Shown here: positions 1-11,295 of the stretch, piece by piece
How positions within the stretch are numbered: position 1 is the first letter of the stretch
Layout: every line of letters begins with the position of its first letter
Assembly (NCBI GenBank): GCA_035288045.1
Contig: DATEBA010000021.1
Span: forward strand, 1-15,894
Direction of reading: 5' to 3'
Source of the DNA: DATEBA01 sp035288045
Lineage (GTDB): Bacteria; Actinomycetota; UBA4738; HRBIN12
Length of the DNA: 15,894 nucleotides
Translations under genes and position numbers: made by a program
The notes under the pieces: generated by a model
Seen by the model: the letters and a program-made list of their open reading frames with translations, nothing else
Database searches by the model: none
What the model was told of the DNA's origin: nothing

Positions 1-905
1 AAGCCGTAGGCCCGCCGAACGTCACGAGGCGCATCGACCGGCGGTACCGTGGGCAACTCCCCCGCATGGTGGAGGTGCGACAACCCGAGCCGGCCGCCGG
101 TGACCTCGAGGATTCCGTAGATGCCCAGGAAGCCGCCCGAGCCGCGGGGGTCGTTCAGGTTCTGCAGGATCAGCAGGTACCGGCGTGGCTCATCGCCACC
201 CAGAAGCGTCGGTAGCAGCCTCGCAAGGTTCGCCGCCGACCTCGTGAGCCCTTCGCTGGAGGCGATGCGGTCCTTCGTGCTGGCGAGGGCCTCGGCGATC
301 GACTCCCTGATACCGGCCGTGGCGACGGGCTCGAGGATCAGTCTCGCCTCCCCCAGCACATCGGCCGCTCGCTCGATGAGCGGCGCGGCCTCGGCGATCG
401 GCCCCAGGCGGACCCTGCCGCCCGGCTCCAGCACGGCCGCCCGGTCTCCGTTCCAGTCGGTGATCTCCGCTGCTCGGGCCAGCTCCGAGCCGGCTTCGGC
501 GGTCTTCTCGGCCGCCTGTGCCAGCGCACGGACCGCGGAGGTGTCGTCGGACAGGCCCGGGAGCACACGGGCCAGAACCCCGGCAGGGTGATCGAGCGCG
601 CCAAGCGTGCCGTCGGCGGCTCGTCGCGCGAGGAGGAAGGCGGTCTCCGCGCTGTCGACGTCGCCCTCGAGGAGCGCTTGGGCTCCGCGCTCGATGTCGG
701 CCCGCGCCGCCTGCATCGATCGCTCGATCTCCGTGACCACCCAGATGGAATCCAGGGCGAGGCCCACGCCCAGCAGCCCGACGATCAGGCCGAGCCTTCG
801 CAGCCATCGTCGTCGCCGAAACGTGCGCCGCTTGCGGACCCGGATGCGCACCCGCACGCGCTCCTTGACGGCGGTTCGCGATCCGTTGCCGGACCTGGGC
901 GTCAT
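1..905 (-). CDS. DUF4012-family membrane-anchored protein (partial, C-terminus beyond left edge)
   Basis: Reading the minus strand from ATG at 905 gives an open frame of 301 codons that runs off position 1 without a stop. The N-terminus (about residues 1-37) is very basic. One hydrophobic segment follows (about 38-57, LGLIVGLLGVGLAL core), so the protein is probably anchored in the membrane with the rest outside. Residues about 60-235 are Ala/Glu/Arg-rich and helical. At about 242-273 the sequence RRYLLILQNLNDPRGSGGF followed by a GIYGILEV strand matches the conserved start of DUF4012 domains (family pattern YLLLFQNNAELRATGGF). An in-frame TAA lies 12 bases upstream, so 905 is the first possible start. 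No Shine-Dalgarno is present. The family's molecular function is unknown; members are often found near cell-envelope or polysaccharide genes, but nothing here confirms that role. Confidence 0.8.
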   Translation of the reverse strand, partial: MTPRSGNGSRTAVKERVRVRIRVRKRRTFRRRRWLRRLGLIVGLLGVGLALDSIWVVTEIERSMQAARADIERGAQALLEGDVDSAETAFLLARRAADGTLGALDHPAGVLARVLPGLSDDTSAVRALAQAAEKTAEAGSELARAAEITDWNGDRAAVLEPGGRVRLGPIAEAAPLIERAADVLGEARLILEPVATAGIRESIAEALASTKDRIASSEGLTRSAANLARLLPTLLGGDEPRRYLLILQNLNDPRGSGGFLGIYGILEVTGGRLGLSHLHHAGELPTVPPVDAPRDVRRAYG

Positions 906-923
906 AGGCGGAACTTACCGCCT
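906..923 (-). promoter_or_regulatory. Putative leaderless promoter -10 (TAAGTT) within a 6-bp inverted repeat
   Basis: On the minus strand TAAGTT (complement of 912-917) fits the TANNNT pattern of sigma-A -10 elements. It ends exactly 6 bases before the ATG at 905, which would place the transcription start on or next to the start codon. The same bases form the loop of a perfect inverted repeat, AGGCGG (906-911) / CCGCCT (918-923). No convincing -35 is seen. The missing SD supports a leaderless transcript, but this is inference. Confidence 0.4.
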
Positions 924-959
924 CAGAGCTAGCCTTGGACAGGGGCCTGACCTCGCGCC

Positions 960-989
960 TTGCGTTCCGGGAGATTGCATCCGTATGCT
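960..989 (+). promoter_or_regulatory. Putative sigma-A promoter for the small secreted-protein gene
   Basis: TTGCGT (960-965) and TATGCT (984-989) are separated by 18 bases. The -10 is a good match and the -35 keeps only TTG. Transcription would start near 996, giving a leader of about 77 bases before the ATG at 1073. Confidence 0.45.
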
Positions 990-1072
990 ATGGCTTCCAG
1001 CCGAGCCCGACGCCCGCGCGGAGTCCGTTCCGGGTACCGGACAACCGCGGACCCAGGGGAAGGGGGTCGTCC

Positions 1073-1489
1073 ATGAAAGGCTCGAGGATCCGCCGCGCGC
1101 TCGCTAGCCTCGCTCTGGCTCTGGTCGTAGCGCTCGCTCTAGTAGGGACCGCGCTCGCGCACGACGTGACGTTCGACACTGACCTATCGCTGCACCGGTC
1201 TCCGGGGGGAACGGTCGCGTCGGGGACGCAGATAACGTTCTCCGGTGCACTCAGCTCCTCCAAGGCGGCTTGCGAGCGGAACTCCCGGATCGACCTGATC
1301 AAGGTCGGCTCGGGCGTGGTCGAGAGGACCCGAACAGGGGCTCAGGGCGGCTACAGCTTCCAGCGCAAGGTCTACCAGACCCAGAACTGGCGCACGCGGT
1401 TCAGGGGCAAAGTGCTTAGCGCCGTCCACCCGCATAACCACGTTTGCGGAGCCTCGGTGTCTCGGACGATCCAGGTCCCGGTCGGGTAG
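1073..1489 (+). CDS. Small secreted protein with predicted beta-sandwich domain
   Basis: This gene encodes 138 residues. The ATG at 1073 is chosen over upstream in-frame starts because AGGGGAAGGGGG (1055-1066) sits 6 bases before it and because a classical signal peptide begins there: basic n-region (KGSRIRR), Leu/Ala/Val core, and an ALA cleavage site at residues 27-29. The mature part of about 109 residues is rich in alternating polar and hydrophobic stretches and has two cysteines (C67, C125) that could form one disulfide. The pattern, a strand, then Cys-x-x-x-x-Arg before a strand, a GGY turn, and a second Cys near the end, resembles small Ig-like or carboxypeptidase-regulatory-like domains of exported actinobacterial proteins. 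That fold is inference from pattern, not homology. No catalytic motif is seen and the function is unknown. It is divergent from the DUF4012 gene and upstream of rpoB, which has its own promoter. Confidence 0.75.
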   Translation: MKGSRIRRALASLALALVVALALVGTALAHDVTFDTDLSLHRSPGGTVASGTQITFSGALSSSKAACERNSRIDLIKVGSGVVERTRTGAQGGYSFQRKVYQTQNWRTRFRGKVLSAVHPHNHVCGASVSRTIQVPVG

Positions 1490-1579
1490 CGGCCGGCCCC
1501 GCCCTCGCAGCGCCATGCCTGGGGGGATGTCGGCTTCAGAGAAGATGCGCGTCCCGGCGGGCTGGGCCTTCGATAGGTC

Positions 1580-1608
1580 TTGACCTTCCGTCTCGGGAGG
1601 AGTACCGT
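1580..1608 (+). promoter_or_regulatory. Putative distal rpoB promoter
   Basis: TTGACC (1580-1585), a 17-base spacer, then TACCGT (1603-1608). Both hexamers fit the sigma-A pattern (TTGACN, TANNNT). The -10 lies inside a CGGGA/TCCCG inverted repeat (1594-1598 / 1608-1612). It would act in tandem with the stronger promoter about 60 bases downstream. Confidence 0.4.
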
Positions 1609-1619
1609 CCCGGGTGCTT

Positions 1620-1639
1620 CTCCGCCGGGCGCGGCGGAG
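1620..1639 (+). other. GC-rich hairpin between the two putative rpoB promoters
   Basis: CTCCGCC (1620-1626) and GGCGGAG (1633-1639) form a perfect 7-bp stem with a 6-base loop, ending 3 bases before the proximal -35. No T-tract follows, so it is not an intrinsic terminator. It would be transcribed only from the distal promoter, and its role is unknown. Confidence 0.45.
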
Positions 1640-1642
1640 GGG

Positions 1643-1671
1643 TTGACTGTGCCCTTATGACCCCCTAGACT
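1643..1671 (+). promoter_or_regulatory. Probable main sigma-A promoter of rpoBC
   Basis: TTGACT (1643-1648), a spacer of exactly 17 bases, and TAGACT (1666-1671) make the best promoter match in the region. The predicted start is near 1678, giving a leader of about 60 bases to the TTG start of rpoB. The leader holds the direct repeat GTCCACG...GTCCACG and a CCCTAGGG palindrome overlapping the SD. Confidence 0.7.
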
Positions 1672-1724
1672 GTCTGTTTGCCGTGCCGTCCGCCTCGCGC
1701 CTGTCCACGCACGTCCACGTCCCT

Positions 1725-1732
1725 AGGGGGGG
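1725..1732 (+). promoter_or_regulatory. Ribosome binding site selecting the rpoB TTG start
   Basis: AGGGGGGG lies 6 bases before TTG at 1739. No ATG or GTG nearby gives a conserved RpoB N-terminus, so this site supports the TTG start. Confidence 0.65.
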
Positions 1733-1738
1733 TACTTC

Positions 1739-4700
1739 TTGCCTGACTCGCTCGTCCCTGTGCGCGACCGTGTCAGTTTCGCCAAGATCGATGAGGTCCT
1801 TCCCATCCCGGATCTCGTCGGCATCCAGAGGGAGTCATTCGACTGGCTCCTCAGGGACGGGATAAGGGAGGTCCTGGAAGAGGTCTCTCCAATCCAAGAC
1901 TTCACCGAGCAGTTCCAACTCTCCTTCAAGACCCATCAGTTCAGGGAGATCAAGCACTCCGAGGAGGACTGCCGGGACAAGGACGTCACCTTCTCGGCAC
2001 CCCTGTTCGTTCAGGCCGAGTTCATCAACAAGGCCACCGGCGAGATCAAGGAGCAGGAGGTCTTCATGGGGGACTTCCCCATGATGACCGAGCGGGGCAC
2101 CTTCATCATCAACGGCACCGAGCGGGTGGTCGTCTCCCAGCTCGTCCGCTCGCCGGGCGTGTACTTCTCCCGCGAGCTCGACAAGACCTCCGACAAGGAC
2201 GTCTTCGTAGCCAAGGTGATCCCCTCCCGGGGTGCCTGGCTCGAGTTCGACGTCGACAAGAAGGACACCGTCGGGGTCCGGATCGACCGCAAGCGCCGCC
2301 AGAACGTGACGGTGCTCCTGAAGGCCCTCGGCTTTTCCGAGCAGAAGATCCTAGACGCCTTCGACGGCGCCGAGGCGGTGAAGCTCACCTTGGAGAAGGA
2401 CCACGTCCAGACCCCCGAGGAGGCCCTGGAGGACATCTATCGCAAGCTCCGGCCCGGCGAGCCGCCCACTGCCGAGTCGGCCAGGACCCTCATCGAGAAC
2501 CTGTTCTTCAACCCCAAGCGCTACGACCTGGCCAGGGTCGGCCGCCACAAAGTGAGCAAGAAGCTGGGCGGCGCACCGGCGCCGCTGCCTGCGATGCTGC
2601 GGGCCGCACACAAGGCCCTGGCGGAGCTCGACGTCCCCGACCGGCTGAACTCCGAGCAGCCGCGTTTCCGGGTCTGGGGCGATCTGCAGAGGGGCGAGAA
2701 CGACGGCGGGCACAAGTACAAGCCGATCCTCACCTACGAGGACATACTCAAGGCCGTCCGCTACCTGGTCAAGCTCCACGCCGGCGAGGAGGGCTACGAC
2801 CCCGACGACATCGACCACTTCGGCAACCGGCGCCTGCGCAGCGTCGGCGAGCTGATCCAGAACCAGATCCGGATCGGCCTCTCGCGCATGGAGCGCGTGG
2901 TCCGCGAGCGGATGACCACCCAGGACGTCGAGGCGATCACCCCTCAGACGCTCATCAACATCCGCCCGGTGGTCGCCTCGATCAAGGAGTTCTTCGGGAC
3001 CTCCCAGCTCTCCCAGTTCATGGACCAGACGAACCCGCTCGCGGGCCTGACGCACAAGCGTCGCCTTTCCGCGCTCGGACCCGGCGGCCTCTCGCGAGAG
3101 CGCGCCGGGTTCGAGGTCCGCGACGTGCACCCCTCGCACTACGGCCGCATGTGCCCGATCGAGACCCCCGAGGGCCCCAACATCGGCCTGATCGGCTCGC
3201 TCTCGACCTACGCTCGGATAAACGCCTACGGGTTCGTCGAGACGCCCTACCGGCGCGTTGAGGCGGGCCGGGTCACCGACAAGATCGACTACCTCTCGGC
3301 AGACGAGGAGGACAAGCACGTCATCGCCCAGGCGAACGCGCTGCTCCGTCCCGACGGCCGTTTCACCGAGTCCTCGGTCCTGGTGCGCCGCAAGGGCGGC
3401 GAGGTCGACTCGGTGCCGCCCGAAGAGGTCGACTACATGGACGTTTCTCCCAAGCAGATCATCTCGGTTGCCGCGGCGCTCATCCCGTTCCTCGAGCACG
3501 ACGACGCGAACCGGGCCCTCATGGGCGCGAACATGCAGCGCCAGGCGGTGCCGCTCCTCAAGTCCGAGGCGCCGCTGATCGGCACCGGGATGGAGTTCCG
3601 GGCGGCCGTGGACGCCGGCGACGTGGTGCTCGCCGACGAGGCCGGCACCGTCGACGACGTCGCGGCCGACGAGATCGTCCTCAGGACCGCAAAGGGCGAG
3701 CTCAAGTCCTACCGCCTTGAGAAGTTCCGCCGTTCCAACCAGGGCACCTGCATGAACCAGGCCCCCGTGGTGAAGGTGGGCGACAACGTCGTGAAGGGCC
3801 AGGTGATCGCCGACGGGCCCTCGACCGAAGCCGGTGAGCTCGCGCTCGGGCGCAACCTGGTCGTGGCCTACATGCCGTGGGAGGGCCACAACTACGAGGA
3901 CGCGATCATCATCAGCGAGCGCCTCGTGAAGGAGGACATGCTCACCTCGATCCACATCGAGGAGCACGAGGTCGACGCCCGGGACACCAAGCTCGGCGCC
4001 GAGGAGATCACACGCGACATCCCCAACGTCTCCGAGGAGATCCTGAAGGACCTCGACGAGCGCGGGATCGTGCGGATCGGCGCGGAGGTCAACCCCGGCG
4101 ACTACCTGGTCGGAAAGGTGACGCCCAAGGGCGAGACCGAGCTCACGCCCGAGGAGCGACTGCTCCGGGCGATCTTCGGCGAGAAGGCGCGCGAGGTCCG
4201 CGACACCTCCCTGAAGGTCCCTCACGGCGAGTCGGGCAAGGTGATAGGCGTCCGCGTGTTCACCCGCGACGAGGGCGACGAGCTGCCGCCGGGCGTGAAC
4301 CAGCTCGTGCGGGTCTACGTGGCCCAGAAGCGGAAGATCTCCGACGGCGACAAGCTCGCCGGCCGCCACGGGAACAAGGGCGTCATCTCCACGATCCTCT
4401 CCGAGGAGGACATGCCGTTCCTGGCCGACGGCACGGCGGTCGACATCATCCTTAACCCGCTCGGCGTGCCCTCGCGGATGAACCTCGGCCAGATCCTCGA
4501 GGCGCACCTGGGCTGGGCGGCGCTGAACGGTTTCAAGGTGAACGGGCAGGACCATCCCGGCCCGGTGTGGGTCTCCTCGCCGGTGTTCGACGGCGCGCGC
4601 GAGACCGAGATCCTCCAGGCCCTTGCGAACACCCACCCCGGCCGCGAGGGGACCAAGATGGTGGACGACGTCGGCAAGGCGGTGCTCTTCGACGGGCGTT

Positions 4701-5188
4701 CCGGCGAGCCCTACGAGGAGCCGGTCACGGTCGGCGTGGCCTACATCATGAAGCTGCTCCACTTGGTGGACGACAAGATCCACGCGCGGAGCACCGGCCC
4801 CTACTCGATGATCACGCAGCAGCCGCTCGGCGGGAAGGCGCAGTTCGGCGGCCAGCGGTTCGGCGAGATGGAGGTGTGGGCGCTGGAGGCCTACGGGGCG
4901 GCGTACGCGCTCCAGGAGCTGCTCACGATCAAGTCCGACGACGTGCTCGGCCGCGTGAAGGTCTACGAGGCGATCGTGAAGGGCGAGAACATCCCTGAGC
5001 CGGGCATCCCGGAGTCCTTCAAGGTCCTCATAAAGGAGATGCAGTCCCTCTGCCTGAACGTCGAGGTCCGCTCGAGCTCGGGCGAGGAGATCGAGCTCCG
5101 CGAGACCGACGAGGACGTGTTCCGGGCCGCGGAGGAACTAGGTATCGACCTGTCCCGGCGAGAGCCGGCCGGGGCCGATTTCGACTGA
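1739..5188 (+). CDS. rpoB: DNA-directed RNA polymerase subunit beta
   Basis: RpoB (1149 residues) is the beta subunit of RNA polymerase. It forms one side of the active-site cleft and the rifamycin pocket. The length fits actinobacterial RpoB (about 1150-1180) and is shorter than E. coli RpoB (1342). The TTG start is supported by the SD and by the typical N-terminus RVSFAKIDEVL. The rifampicin region spans about residues 419-446, with D429, H439 and S444 (E. coli 516, 526, 531) all of the sensitive type. Other conserved parts are the EGHNYEDAI motif (715-723), the GDKLAGRHGNKG motif with K872 and K880 contacting nucleotide and nascent RNA, and the C-terminal PLGGKAQFGGQRFGEMEVWAL segment that binds beta'. 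rpoC starts 13 bases after its stop, so the two are co-transcribed. rplJ/rplL are not directly upstream. Confidence 0.98.
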   Translation: MPDSLVPVRDRVSFAKIDEVLPIPDLVGIQRESFDWLLRDGIREVLEEVSPIQDFTEQFQLSFKTHQFREIKHSEEDCRDKDVTFSAPLFVQAEFINKATGEIKEQEVFMGDFPMMTERGTFIINGTERVVVSQLVRSPGVYFSRELDKTSDKDVFVAKVIPSRGAWLEFDVDKKDTVGVRIDRKRRQNVTVLLKALGFSEQKILDAFDGAEAVKLTLEKDHVQTPEEALEDIYRKLRPGEPPTAESARTLIENLFFNPKRYDLARVGRHKVSKKLGGAPAPLPAMLRAAHKALAELDVPDRLNSEQPRFRVWGDLQRGENDGGHKYKPILTYEDILKAVRYLVKLHAGEEGYDPDDIDHFGNRRLRSVGELIQNQIRIGLSRMERVVRERMTTQDVEAITPQTLINIRPVVASIKEFFGTSQLSQFMDQTNPLAGLTHKRRLSALGPGGLSRERAGFEVRDVHPSHYGRMCPIETPEGPNIGLIGSLSTYARINAYGFVETPYRRVEAGRVTDKIDYLSADEEDKHVIAQANALLRPDGRFTESSVLVRRKGGEVDSVPPEEVDYMDVSPKQIISVAAALIPFLEHDDANRALMGANMQRQAVPLLKSEAPLIGTGMEFRAAVDAGDVVLADEAGTVDDVAADEIVLRTAKGELKSYRLEKFRRSNQGTCMNQAPVVKVGDNVVKGQVIADGPSTEAGELALGRNLVVAYMPWEGHNYEDAIIISERLVKEDMLTSIHIEEHEVDARDTKLGAEEITRDIPNVSEEILKDLDERGIVRIGAEVNPGDYLVGKVTPKGETELTPEERLLRAIFGEKAREVRDTSLKVPHGESGKVIGVRVFTRDEGDELPPGVNQLVRVYVAQKRKISDGDKLAGRHGNKGVISTILSEEDMPFLADGTAVDIILNPLGVPSRMNLGQILEAHLGWAALNGFKVNGQDHPGPVWVSSPVFDGARETEILQALANTHPGREGTKMVDDVGKAVLFDGRSGEPYEEPVTVGVAYIMKLLHLVDDKIHARSTGPYSMITQQPLGGKAQFGGQRFGEMEVWALEAYGAAYALQELLTIKSDDVLGRVKVYEAIVKGENIPEPGIPESFKVLIKEMQSLCLNVEVRSSSGEEIELRETDEDVFRAAEELGIDLSRREPAGADFD

Positions 5189-5201
5189 GGGGAGCGCGTG
5201 A

Positions 5202-9101
<3,900 letters not shown>

Positions 9102-9105
9102 GGGC

Positions 9106-9121
9106 GGACCGGACCCGGTCC
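9106..9121 (+). other. Short hairpin after rpoC
   Basis: GGACCG (9106-9111), loop GACC, CGGTCC (9116-9121) is a perfect 6-bp stem just 5 bases after the rpoC stop. No U-tract follows, so intrinsic termination is doubtful. It could slow or stabilise the 3' end of rpoBC mRNA. A smaller TTGCG/CGCAA stem lies at 9131-9143. Confidence 0.35.
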
Positions 9122-9130
9122 TCCGGCCGA

Positions 9131-9160
9131 TTGCGGCTCGCAACGCTCCGGGTGTAGGTT
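9131..9160 (+). promoter_or_regulatory. Weak candidate promoter for the secreted-protein gene after rpoC
   Basis: TTGCGG (9131-9136), an 18-base spacer, then TAGGTT (9155-9160). The -10 fits TANNNT; the -35 keeps only TTG. It would start transcription near 9167, about 40 bases before the ATG at 9208. Readthrough from rpoC is an equally possible source of transcript. Confidence 0.3.
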
Positions 9161-9207
9161 CGAGTTTCCGGCGCCGAGGGGCGCCCCCCGACCCTTCGGA
9201 GGTTCGC

Positions 9208-11205
9208 ATGAGGCGACGAGGCATCGTTGCGTCTGGGCTGGCGTCCGCGCTCGTAGCCGGGCTCCTGGCAGGGTCCCCGGCCGGTGTGGCCGGTACCCGC
9301 ACGAGGGCAGTAAGCGGTAGGTCGTTCCAGGTCGAGTACCGGGGAACGCGTCTCCCGCTCCTCCGCCTAGCGGCCACATCCGATCGGCAGGGGCGCGAGA
9401 CGATGGACGACGTTCGGGCCGAGGCGCCCTTCCTCGGGCGCGAGAAGCACGGCGTCTCCTCGCCGGCCGAGCCCACCGAGCTCTTCCCGGTTGAGGGCTG
9501 GGACATCCCGACGGCCGACAGCATCCCGGTCACCGGTCGCACCAAGGGGCTCGTACGCTCGTGGGAGGGCTCCAACCACTTCCAGAACCGGTACTCGAAC
9601 GGAGGCAATCAGTTCTCGCTAGAGCCTCCGGACCAGGGTCTCTGCGCGGGCAACGGCTACGTGATGGAGACCGTGAACGACGTCGTCCAGGTCTACGACA
9701 CGACCGGAACGCCTCTCATCGAAGGCAATCCGGCCTTCGCCGATGCGGGGTCCGTCGGCCTTGCGATGAACGAGTTCTACGGCTATCCGCCGTCCTTCGA
9801 CCGGACCCTCTTCAAGTTCGGTCCGTTCCTGTTCGACCCGGCCTGCCTGTTCGACCCCGCGTCGAACCGGTGGTTCCACTTGATCGCAGACCTCCGGCAG
9901 AACCGGGCGACCGGAGCATTCACGGGGGCCGGCAGCGTCGACCTCGCGGTAAGCAGGACAGGCAACCCCCTGCGGGGATGGAGGGTGTACCGCATCAACA
10001 CCGTTAACGACGGAACCGGCGGGACCCCCGACCACGACTGCGCCGGCGGGCCGTGCTTCGCCGACTTCCCGCACCTGGGGATCGATCAGGACGGCGTCTA
10101 CATAACTACCAACGAGTACTCCTTCTTCGCCGACGGGTACACGGGGGCGCAGCTCTACGCGCTTTCCAAGGCCGACCTGGTGGCCGGCTCGAACACCCCG
10201 ACGGCGGTCTACTTCGAGAGTCTCCAGGTTCCCGAGCTGGGTCAGCCCTCGTTCACGGTTCGCGCCACGATCGGGCGGCCCGGTGCGTTCTCGGGAGCCA
10301 AGGGCGGGACCCAGTACTTCCTCAGCTCAACCGCGGGCGACGGGTACGAGACCGGCAACACGACCGGGGGGTCCGACCAGATGGTCGTGTGGGCGCTGAC
10401 GAACTCGTCGAGCCTCGGTGGGGATTCGCCCGACCCGAAGCTGCGGCACGTCGTCGTCGAGACGCTCCCGTACGTATTCCCGCCGCTTGCCCTGCAACGC
10501 GACGAGGGGCCCCTTCCCCTGCTCGATTGCATCAACCAGGGTGTGGACTGCGTGGGCGACCCCGCGCCGTTCGTCCAGGAAGGTCCCTATCCGCTCGACG
10601 GGAGCGACACGCGAGTGCTGAGCGCCTTCGTCCAGGACGGAGTTCTTTGGGGGACCCTGGGCACGGCGATCGACGGGCCCGGTGGCTCCGACTATCGGGC
10701 GGAGACCAACTTCGCCCCCGAGCCGATCGATCAGAAGGTCGGGGTCTTCTACTTCGCGATCCGCCCGCAGTGGCACGACGGCCTGGACGGGAGCGTCGTC
10801 CAGCAGGGGTACGTGGCGGTGGACGACGCCAACCTCATCTATCCGTCGATCGCGTTCGCCAACGACGACGTGGGGTTCATCGGCGTGACCCTCGTCGGTC
10901 CGGACATGCACCCCAGCGCGGCCTACATGAAGGTGGGGCCGGGGTTCGAGCCGTCGAAGGTGAGGGTGGCGGCCGAGGGCGTCGGGCCCGACGACGGGTT
11001 CACGGGAACTTTCGAGGGCGATTTCCGCCCCCGGTGGGGCGACTACGGATACGCGGTGCCCGGAGCAGGGGGCACAGTGTGGCTCGCGAGCGAGTACATC
11101 GCCCAGCGCTGTGACTCGGATACGTTCCTGGCTGACCCCACTTGCGGCTACACGCGGAGCTTCTTCGCGAACTGGAGCACGCGGGTGACGCAGCTACAAC
11201 CGTGA
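9208..11205 (+). CDS. Uncharacterised secreted protein, probable beta-propeller-like fold
   Basis: This gene encodes 665 residues. ATG 9208 is chosen over the frame's earlier opening (8992) because GGAGG (9198-9202) lies 5 bases upstream and a signal peptide begins there: MRRR, an Ala/Leu/Val core, and a GVA-G cleavage site near residue 28. The mature protein (about 637 residues) is rich in Gly, Asp, Tyr, Phe and Trp. It has family-like motifs: PPDQGLCAGNG (140-150), FDPACLFDPASNRWF (209-223), HDCAGGPCF before a FPHLGID strand, and RWGDYGYAVP (609-618) followed by VWLASEYI. Repeated short strands of this kind suggest a propeller or other all-beta extracellular domain. Eight cysteines remain after cleavage, consistent with disulfides. 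No catalytic triad or sialidase Asp-box can be claimed, and no anchor, LPXTG motif or C-terminal membrane segment is seen. I recognise the general type (large exported hypothetical proteins of environmental bacteria) but not a function. Its place between rpoC and the str operon is unusual. Confidence 0.8.
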   Translation: MRRRGIVASGLASALVAGLLAGSPAGVAGTRTRAVSGRSFQVEYRGTRLPLLRLAATSDRQGRETMDDVRAEAPFLGREKHGVSSPAEPTELFPVEGWDIPTADSIPVTGRTKGLVRSWEGSNHFQNRYSNGGNQFSLEPPDQGLCAGNGYVMETVNDVVQVYDTTGTPLIEGNPAFADAGSVGLAMNEFYGYPPSFDRTLFKFGPFLFDPACLFDPASNRWFHLIADLRQNRATGAFTGAGSVDLAVSRTGNPLRGWRVYRINTVNDGTGGTPDHDCAGGPCFADFPHLGIDQDGVYITTNEYSFFADGYTGAQLYALSKADLVAGSNTPTAVYFESLQVPELGQPSFTVRATIGRPGAFSGAKGGTQYFLSSTAGDGYETGNTTGGSDQMVVWALTNSSSLGGDSPDPKLRHVVVETLPYVFPPLALQRDEGPLPLLDCINQGVDCVGDPAPFVQEGPYPLDGSDTRVLSAFVQDGVLWGTLGTAIDGPGGSDYRAETNFAPEPIDQKVGVFYFAIRPQWHDGLDGSVVQQGYVAVDDANLIYPSIAFANDDVGFIGVTLVGPDMHPSAAYMKVGPGFEPSKVRVAAEGVGPDDGFTGTFEGDFRPRWGDYGYAVPGAGGTVWLASEYIAQRCDSDTFLADPTCGYTRSFFANWSTRVTQLQP

Positions 11206-11280
11206 CGTGAGGCGGCCCGGGCATCGGTCCCACCACCCGGCGCTCGTAGCGTGACCGTTCCCCGTGTCAGTGCCGGGTGC

Positions 11281-11286
11281 TACAGT
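11281..11286 (+). promoter_or_regulatory. Possible -10 element (TACAGT) of the coiled-coil gene
   Basis: TACAGT fits TANNNT and lies 9 bases before ATG 11296, which has no SD. A nearly leaderless transcript is possible. No good -35 is visible (TTCCCC at the right distance), so support is weak. Confidence 0.25.
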
Positions 11287-11295
11287 CCGAACCGG

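Noticed and set aside
190..807. Minus-strand open frames at 190-807 and 338-604
   Set aside because: Arg/Pro/Gly-rich, low-complexity products in other frames of the DUF4012 gene, which has the real motif and membrane segment.
1515..1583. 22-codon ORF before rpoB (MPGGMSASEKM...)
   Set aside because: No SD, no conserved feature, and it ends inside the candidate -35 element.
3000..3070. RpoB rifampicin-region residues QTNPLAGL differing from E. coli QNNPLSEI
   Set aside because: Thr and Ala at these sites are common natural variants in other phyla, and D429, H439 and S444 are of the sensitive type; no resistance claim is justified.
2351..4783. 810-codon minus-strand open frame opposite rpoB (similar long ones opposite rpoC and fusA)
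   Set aside because: Shadow of high-GC codon bias; the plus-strand frames encode highly conserved RpoB, RpoC and EF-G.
9131..9190. Small inverted repeats (TTGCG/CGCAA, GCGCC/GGCGC) before the secreted-protein gene
   Set aside because: Short stems without a T-tract, expected by chance at this GC content.
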